Below, one piece after another: positions 59,032 to 64,000 of a stretch of 64,000 bases of DNA. The position numbers and the translations under genes are program-made. This DNA is from Streptomyces sp. NRRL S-87. GTDB taxonomy: Bacteria > Actinomycetota > Actinomycetes > Streptomycetales > Streptomycetaceae. Every line of letters starts with the position of its first letter. Position 1 is the stretch's first letter. The notes under the pieces were generated by a model, which was given only the letters and a program-made list of their open reading frames with translations, was not told the origin of the DNA and did no database searches. The DNA is taken from the NCBI RefSeq assembly GCF_000719335.1, contig NZ_JOGB01000058.1, positions 1 to 64,000 of the forward strand, written 5' to 3'.

Positions 59032-60833
59032 CGGAGACCGCGGCGCCGGTCCCGGGGGTGCCGCCCCCGGACCCCCGTGCCTCACACACCCCCGGACTCG
59101 GTCCGGGGGGACTCCCGGGCATGCTCCCCGGGCCCGGCTCCGTGCGGCCGGGCGTGCTCCCCGGTCCCGTACGCCACGCGGCCCGTCCCGTACGGCCCGC
59201 CGGCGCGCCCGGCGAACCCGGCGGTCCGCGCCTGGGACGGTTCCTCGCCAAGGCCGCCGCCGTCACGGCGGGGCTCACGGCCGCCGGGGCCGTGCTCGGG
59301 CTGCTGCGCGACCAGACCATCGCCCACCTCTTCGGCGCCGGCCACGACAGCGACGCGTTCCTGATCGCCTGGACCGTCCCGGAGATGGCCTCGACGCTGC
59401 TGATCGAGGACGCCATGGCGTTGCTCATGGTGCCCGCGTTCAGCCACGCCCTGGCCCGGCGGGCGGCCGTCCGCTGCGGCCTGACCCGGCGCGAGGCCCG
59501 CGCCCAGGACCCGGTCCGGCTGCTGGTCGGCGCCACCCTGCCCCGGCTCGCCGTCCTGCTCGCCGTGGTGGCCGCCGTGCTGATGGCCGCGGCTCCGCTG
59601 GTCGTCGCCGCGCTCGCCCCGGGCCTGCCCGACCCCCGGCTCGCGGTCCAGTGCACCCGCCTGACCGCCCTGACCGTGCTCACCTTCGGCATCGCCGGCT
59701 ACTTCAGCGCCGGACTGCGCGCCCACCGCTCCTTCCTGCCCCCGGCCGCCATCTACCTCGCGTACAACACGGGCATCATCGGCACGATGCTCGCCCTGCA
59801 CGCGGCCTGGGGCGTCCGGGCCGCCGCGGCCGGGGTCGCGGTCGGCGGCGCGCTGATGGTGCTGGTGCAACTCCCGGGGTTCCTGCGGCACGTCGGGCTC
59901 GTCGGGCCCCGCATCGGCAGCCGGGCGCGGCGGACTCGTCGCCTACGTGTGGCGCCGGACGGTGCCCGGCCCACCCTGCTGGCCCTCGGCACCCTCGCCC
60001 CCGTCATCATCTTCGCCGTCTCGCGCCAGTCCCAGGTCCTCGTCGAGCGCTTCCTCGCCGCCTCGCTGCCGCCCGGAGCCATCTCGCACCTCAACTACGC
60101 GCAGAAGGTCGCGCAGATGCCGATGGTGCTCTCCCTGATGATCTGCACCGTCACCTTCCCGGTCGTCGCCCAGGCCATGGCCGGCGGCGAGCGCGAGAAG
60201 GCCCGCCGCCGCGTCGAGCAGGACCTGGCCCTGGCCTCCCTCGCCGTCCTCATGGGCACCGCCCTGGTCGTCGGGTACGCCCCCCAGATCATCGAAGTCC
60301 TCTTCGAGCGCGGGGCGTTCACCCACGCCGACACCCTCGCCACGGCCTCCGTCATGCGCGTCTACGCCCTCGGGCTGCTCGGCCACTGCCTCGTCGGGGC
60401 CCTGTCCCGGCCCTTCTTCTCCACGGCCAGACCGACCTGGTTCCCGGCCGCCGCGATGGCCGCCGGGCTCGTGGTGAACATCGCGGCGGGGGCCTTCGCC
60501 GTGGGCCGGTGGGGCACGTACGGCATCGCCGCCGGCAACGCCGCCGGCATCTCCACCACCGCCGCCCTGCTGCTGTACGGCATCGGCTCGCGGGTCATCG
60601 CCATCCAGGTTCGCCGGGTGGCCGTCAGCCTCGCCCGGCTCTCCGTGGCCGCCGCGGCCGCCTGCGGCACCGGCTGGCTGGCCGGGCCGATGATCCCCAG
60701 CCCGCTGCTCAGCGCGGCGCTCGGCTGCCTGCTCGTCCCGGCCATGTTCATGGCCGCCGGTACGGCCATGCAGGCACTCGACGTCACCTCCCTGCCCGCC
60801 ACCATCACCCAGAGGTTCCGTCATGTCCGCTGA
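59028..60833 (+). CDS. MurJ/MviN-like polysaccharide flippase
   Basis: A 601-residue protein with about 14 membrane segments after a long Pro/Gly-rich N-terminus. LGLLRDQTIAHLFGAGHDSDAFLIAWTVPEMASTLL is the MurJ/MviN motif. SHLNYAQKVAQMPMVLSLMICTVTFPVVAQAMAGGE and IEVLFERGAFTHADT are characteristic of the MOP superfamily. In this operon it probably flips the lipid-linked EPS unit rather than lipid II. It overlaps the upstream gene (GTGA) and the deacetylase gene by 11 bp. Confidence 0.92.
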   Translation: MTETAAPVPGVPPPDPRASHTPGLGPGGLPGMLPGPGSVRPGVLPGPVRHAARPVRPAGAPGEPGGPRLGRFLAKAAAVTAGLTAAGAVLGLLRDQTIAHLFGAGHDSDAFLIAWTVPEMASTLLIEDAMALLMVPAFSHALARRAAVRCGLTRREARAQDPVRLLVGATLPRLAVLLAVVAAVLMAAAPLVVAALAPGLPDPRLAVQCTRLTALTVLTFGIAGYFSAGLRAHRSFLPPAAIYLAYNTGIIGTMLALHAAWGVRAAAAGVAVGGALMVLVQLPGFLRHVGLVGPRIGSRARRTRRLRVAPDGARPTLLALGTLAPVIIFAVSRQSQVLVERFLAASLPPGAISHLNYAQKVAQMPMVLSLMICTVTFPVVAQAMAGGEREKARRRVEQDLALASLAVLMGTALVVGYAPQIIEVLFERGAFTHADTLATASVMRVYALGLLGHCLVGALSRPFFSTARPTWFPAAAMAAGLVVNIAAGAFAVGRWGTYGIAAGNAAGISTTAALLLYGIGSRVIAIQVRRVAVSLARLSVAAAAACGTGWLAGPMIPSPLLSAALGCLLVPAMFMAAGTAMQALDVTSLPATITQRFRHVR

Positions 60834-61620
60834 CACGGCGACACCCAGCGCCTCGCGCCCCGCCCCGCCCGCCCGGGCCGGCGGTCGGACGCCCCGGAAA
60901 CCCAGGACCCCCTGGGTGCTCATGTACCACTCGGTCGCCGAGTTCACCGACCCCGCCGAGGACCCGTACGGCATCACCGTCACCCCCGCCGCCCTGGAGG
61001 CCCAGCTGCTGTGGCTGCGCGCCCACGGGCTGCGCGGGGTCTCGGTCGGTGAACTGCGGGCCGCCCGTGCGGCCGGCGGCGGCGCCGGGCTCGTCGGGCT
61101 GACCTTCGACGACGGCTATGCCGACTTCGTCACCCAGGCGCTGCCGCTGCTGCGCCGGTACGAGTGCACGGCCACCGTGTACGTGCTGCCCGGCCGGCTC
61201 GGCACCGACAACGTGTGGGACCCGCTCGGCCCGCGCAAGGCCCTGCTGACGGCCGCCGGGGTGCGTGCGGTGGCCGCCGCCGGCCACGAGATCGGCTCGC
61301 ACGGACTGCTCCACCAGGACCTGGTCGGCGCCGCCGACGACGTCCTCGCACAGGAGCTCGGCGGCAGCCGCGAGGCGCTGCGGGCGCTCACCGGAACCGC
61401 CCCGGAGGGCTTCTGCTACCCGTACGGCACGGTCGACCGGCGTGTCGCCGAGGCGGTGCGCGCCGCCGGCTACGGCTACGCGGTGGCCATCGCCCCGGGC
61501 CGGCTGGCGGGACCGTACGCGATGCCCCGGACCCACGTCAGCCAGGCCGACGGCGCGGCGCGGCTGGCCGTCAAGCGCCTGCGGCACCGCGCCCTGTACG
61601 TACGGGGGGCCGCCGGATGA
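60823..61620 (+). CDS. Polysaccharide deacetylase (CE4/NodB-type)
   Basis: A 265-residue enzyme. VLMYHSVAE, the metal-binding TFDDGYADF (Asp-Asp) and HEIGSHGLLHQDL (His-x3-His) are CE4 motifs; PEGFCYPYGTVD is motif 3. It removes acetyl groups from N-acetyl sugars in the exopolysaccharide. No signal peptide is obvious, so it may act on the cytoplasmic side or on short units. It overlaps both neighbours. Confidence 0.92.
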   Translation: MSADTATPSASRPAPPARAGGRTPRKPRTPWVLMYHSVAEFTDPAEDPYGITVTPAALEAQLLWLRAHGLRGVSVGELRAARAAGGGAGLVGLTFDDGYADFVTQALPLLRRYECTATVYVLPGRLGTDNVWDPLGPRKALLTAAGVRAVAAAGHEIGSHGLLHQDLVGAADDVLAQELGGSREALRALTGTAPEGFCYPYGTVDRRVAEAVRAAGYGYAVAIAPGRLAGPYAMPRTHVSQADGAARLAVKRLRHRALYVRGAAG

Positions 61621-63005
61621 GGGTCCTGCACATCATCACCGGCCTGGGCGTGGGAGGCGCCGAGCAGCAGCTGCGGCTGCTGCTGCGGCACCTGCCCCCG
61701 GAGGTCCACTGCGACGTGCTGACGCTGACGAACCCCGGCCCGGTGGCCGAGGGGCTGCGGGCCGACGGGGTGCGGGTGGTGCACCTGGGGATGGCCGGCA
61801 ACCGGGACCTGCGGGCGCTGCCGCGACTGGTCCGCTTCATCCGGGCCGGCCGCTACGACCTCGTGCACACGCACCTGTACCGGGCCTGCCTGTACGGCCG
61901 GCTGGCCGCTCGCCTGGCCGGGGTCGGGGCCGTGGTGGCCACCGAGCACTCGCTGGGCGAGCGCGAGATCGAGGGCCGGCCGCTGACCCGCGGGGTCCGC
62001 ACGCTGTACCTGGCCGGGGAGCGGCTGGGCGCGGCGACCGTGGCGGTCTCGGACACCGTGGCCGCCCGGCTGCGGGACTGGGGCGTGCCGGGGCCGCGGC
62101 TGCACGTCGTACCCAACGGGATCGAGGCCGTCCGCTTCCGCTTCGACCCGGCGGCCCGGCGGGCGGTGCGGGACCGGTTCGGGCTGCCCGCCGACGCCTT
62201 CGTGGTCGGCGGGGTCGGGCGGCTGGTGCCGGGCAAGCGCTTCGACGTGCTGGTGCGCGCGGTGGCGGCGCTGCCGGGGGCGCGGCTGCTGCTGGCCGGG
62301 GCGGGGCCGGAGCGGGCCGCGCTGGAACGGCTGGCCGACCGGCTGGGGGCGGCCGACCGGGTCGTCCTGCTGGGCGAGTGCGACCCCCTGGGCGGGGCCG
62401 CGCCGACCGGGGCCGGGGCCCCGGGGGTGCCCGCACTGCTGTCCGCGGTGGACGTGTTCGTCTCGCCCTCCCGCGAGGAGGCCTTCGGCCTCGCGGTGCT
62501 GGAGGCGCTGGCGGCCGGGCTGCCCGTGCGGTACGTGACCTGCCCGGCCGTCGACGACCTGCCGCCCGAGGAGGCGCCGGCCGCCCGGCGGATCGGCCCG
62601 GAGCCCGGCGAGCTGACCGCGGCCCTGGCCGAGGTGCAGGCCGCCGCCGGCGCGGGCCGGCCGGCCCCGCCGCCCGTCGTCCGCCGCTACGACATCGCCC
62701 ACAGCGCCGAGCTGCTGCTCGGCGTCTACGCCCGCGCCCTGGCCCCGCGCGGTGCCGTGCCGGCGCAGGCCGCGGGATCCGGCGCACGCCCGCAGCCGGC
62801 CGCGACCGCGCGCCGTCAGGCTCCGACCGCGCCGGACCCGGCCCCCGCCGCGCCGGACCCGGCCCCCGCCGGCCCCGCCCCGGGCCGCCCCGCCCCGGCG
62901 CGGGGGGAGCCGGCCGCCCCCGTCGCGGCACCGGCGGACGGCGGTCCGTACGACCGGAACCGACCGCACCACCCGACGCCCCCGCAGACCCCGTTTTCGA
63001 AGTGA
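61617..63005 (+). CDS. GT4-family glycosyltransferase with Pro/Ala-rich tail
   Basis: A 462-residue enzyme. VLHIITGLGVGGAEQQLRLLLRHLP at the N-terminus, GVGRLVPGKRFDVLVRAVAALPGARLLLAGAGPE and the donor site SPSREEAFGLAVLEALAAGLPV match GT4. The last 75 or so residues are low-complexity Pro/Ala with no predicted role. Overlaps the deacetylase gene by ATGA. Second glycosyltransferase of the EPS operon. Confidence 0.92.
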   Translation: MRVLHIITGLGVGGAEQQLRLLLRHLPPEVHCDVLTLTNPGPVAEGLRADGVRVVHLGMAGNRDLRALPRLVRFIRAGRYDLVHTHLYRACLYGRLAARLAGVGAVVATEHSLGEREIEGRPLTRGVRTLYLAGERLGAATVAVSDTVAARLRDWGVPGPRLHVVPNGIEAVRFRFDPAARRAVRDRFGLPADAFVVGGVGRLVPGKRFDVLVRAVAALPGARLLLAGAGPERAALERLADRLGAADRVVLLGECDPLGGAAPTGAGAPGVPALLSAVDVFVSPSREEAFGLAVLEALAAGLPVRYVTCPAVDDLPPEEAPAARRIGPEPGELTAALAEVQAAAGAGRPAPPPVVRRYDIAHSAELLLGVYARALAPRGAVPAQAAGSGARPQPAATARRQAPTAPDPAPAAPDPAPAGPAPGRPAPARGEPAAPVAAPADGGPYDRNRPHHPTPPQTPFSK

Positions 63006-63013
63006 GGACCGAC

Positions 63014-63811
63014 ATGGCCGACCCGAAGAACCCCGACACCCCGGCGACCGCGAAGGAGGGGGGCGCCCGCCGGGGCCACAGAGCGCGCCGCCGGCTCCTG
63101 CCGCCGCCGACCTGGTGGCCGCTGCCCGCCTGCGCCCTCCTGGGCCTGGTGGCCGGGGCGACGTACGGGCTGGTCAAGGCCCCCGAGTACGCGGCCACCA
63201 GCTACGTGGTCGCGGTCCCCGACGAGGACACCGAGCCCGCCACCGCCCTCGGCTTCGCCCAGGCCTACGGCCGGATCGCCACCAGCGCCTCCACCCTCGC
63301 GTACGCCCAGCCGCGCGCCGGGATCCCGGCCGAGCGGCTGCGCACCCAGGTCCGGGCCGAGACCTCGCCGGACTCCCCGATGATCGCCGTCACCGGGACC
63401 GCCGGGACCGCCGCGGAGGCGGCCGACGTCGCCAACGCCGTGGCCGACGCCCTCTCGCTGAACAGCAACCAGGCCGCCAAGAGCACCGGCGTGCAGCTGC
63501 TCCTCTTCAACCAGGCCGTGCCGCCCACCGAGCCGGCCTCCGCCTCGGCCGGGCTCAGCGGGGCCGTCGGGTTCTGCGCCGGCGGCCTCGTCGGCGGCCT
63601 GGTGCTGCTCGTGAGGCCCGGCGGCCGGCGCCGCCCGGAGGACGGCCGCGCCGAGGACGCCGCCGCCCCCCAGGAGGTCGGCGCGCCCGCCCCCGTCAAC
63701 GGGGTCACCTCGCTGCCCGCGCCGGCCCACGGCGAGGCCGCCACGGCGGCCGCGGCCGCCGTCGTGAAGGAGGCCGCGAAGGAGAAGAAGGAGAAGGAGT
63801 CCGTGCGATGA
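63014..63811 (+). CDS. Wzz-like polysaccharide chain-length/co-polymerase protein
   Basis: A 265-residue protein. A basic cytoplasmic N-terminus, a first helix (WWPLPACALLGLVAGATYGLV), an extracytoplasmic part (TSYVVAVPDEDTEPATALGFAQ, ADVANAVADALSLN) and a second helix (LSGAVGFCAGGLVGGLVLLV) are the plan of Wzz/CapA-type proteins. The C-terminal Ala/Lys-rich tail has no tyrosine kinase domain. It should control polymer length with the Wzy-like protein. ATGA overlap with the next gene. Confidence 0.82.
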   Translation: MADPKNPDTPATAKEGGARRGHRARRRLLPPPTWWPLPACALLGLVAGATYGLVKAPEYAATSYVVAVPDEDTEPATALGFAQAYGRIATSASTLAYAQPRAGIPAERLRTQVRAETSPDSPMIAVTGTAGTAAEAADVANAVADALSLNSNQAAKSTGVQLLLFNQAVPPTEPASASAGLSGAVGFCAGGLVGGLVLLVRPGGRRRPEDGRAEDAAAPQEVGAPAPVNGVTSLPAPAHGEAATAAAAAVVKEAAKEKKEKESVR

Positions 63812-64000
63812 CGGAGAGCTCCGCGGCGGCCCCGGCCCGGGCCGGGACCCGGGAGCTGTCGGTGACGCTGTGCCGCGACCCCCGGCAGTTCGCCGGGCTG
63901 GAGGAGCAGTGGAACCGGCTGCTGCGCGCCTGCCCCACCGCGACCCCGTTCCAGAGCCACGCCTGGCTGCACTCCTGGTGGCTGTCGTACGGCAAGGAGG
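63808..64000 (+). CDS. GNAT/FemAB-like acyltransferase (CelD-type), 5' end, partial
   Basis: The first 64 residues only. CRDPRQFAGLEEQWNRLLRACPTATPFQSHAWLHSWWLSYG is the opening of the Acetyltransf_6/CelD family found in EPS operons, which adds acyl groups to sugars. The gene runs past the window end. It starts within the stop of the chain-length gene. Confidence 0.75.
   Translation, partial: MTESSAAAPARAGTRELSVTLCRDPRQFAGLEEQWNRLLRACPTATPFQSHAWLHSWWLSYGKE

Overview
This is a GC-rich actinobacterial chromosome segment, almost certainly Streptomyces. The evidence is strong third-position GC, a SARP/AfsR-type regulator, a large LuxR (LAL) regulator, an HrdD-type sigma factor with a textbook SigR promoter, and a block of chaplin and rodlin genes for the hydrophobic sheath of aerial hyphae. 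No tRNA, rRNA, CRISPR array, insertion sequence or phage gene was seen.

Layout. (1) 1-6236: the 3' end of an NRPS (A-domain tail, carrier protein, thioesterase), a degenerate transthyretin-like protein, a convergent SARP-NB-ARC-TPR regulator and a divergent MFS exporter; this is the right edge of a non-ribosomal peptide cluster. (2) 6450-8066: a CPA2 cation/proton antiporter and a small membrane protein. (3) About 8235-34051: an apparently complete biosynthetic cluster for a thiazole/oxazole-modified RiPP of the NHLP (nitrile-hydratase-leader) class. (4) 34131-47476: mostly housekeeping or accessory genes: M6 metalloprotease, TetR regulator with two DHA2 MFS pumps in the region, DODA-type dioxygenase, Uma2 protein, hrdD, WYL regulator, 1-phosphofructokinase, DUF6227-like protein and a P1-family peptidase. 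(5) 47564-54803: VKOR-like protein, then rodlin (one intact, one broken), three short chaplins, one LAxTG-anchored chaplin and other secreted proteins. (6) 54825-64000: an exopolysaccharide operon (glycosyltransferases, polyprenyl-phosphate sugar transferase, O-antigen-ligase-like polymerase, MurJ-like flippase, deacetylase, chain-length protein, GNAT/FemAB-like acyltransferase) running off the right end.

The centre of interest is the RiPP cluster. A 122-residue precursor has an NHLP leader that ends in AAG and a 12-residue core, CNYCCCPCCCCT (8 Cys, 1 Tyr, 1 Thr). A fused E1-like/YcaO cyclodehydratase and a SagB-type dehydrogenase should turn Cys (and perhaps Thr) into azoles. A C39-peptidase ABC transporter, a second NHLM-type ABC protein and an HlyD-like adaptor should cleave the leader and export the product. 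An unusually rich tailoring set surrounds them: two P450s (one lacking the usual I-helix acid-alcohol pair), a flavin amine oxidase, a Rieske oxygenase, a methyltransferase, an alpha/beta hydrolase, a VOC protein and a FAD halogenase of the phenol type whose obvious target is the single core Tyr. A second, DrrAB-like ABC exporter and small two-helix membrane proteins at both ends may give immunity. Cis-elements upstream of the precursor include three TACTCAC heptamers at an exact 22-bp period and a 35-bp near-perfect palindrome. All functional statements are from motif reading; no database search was run.
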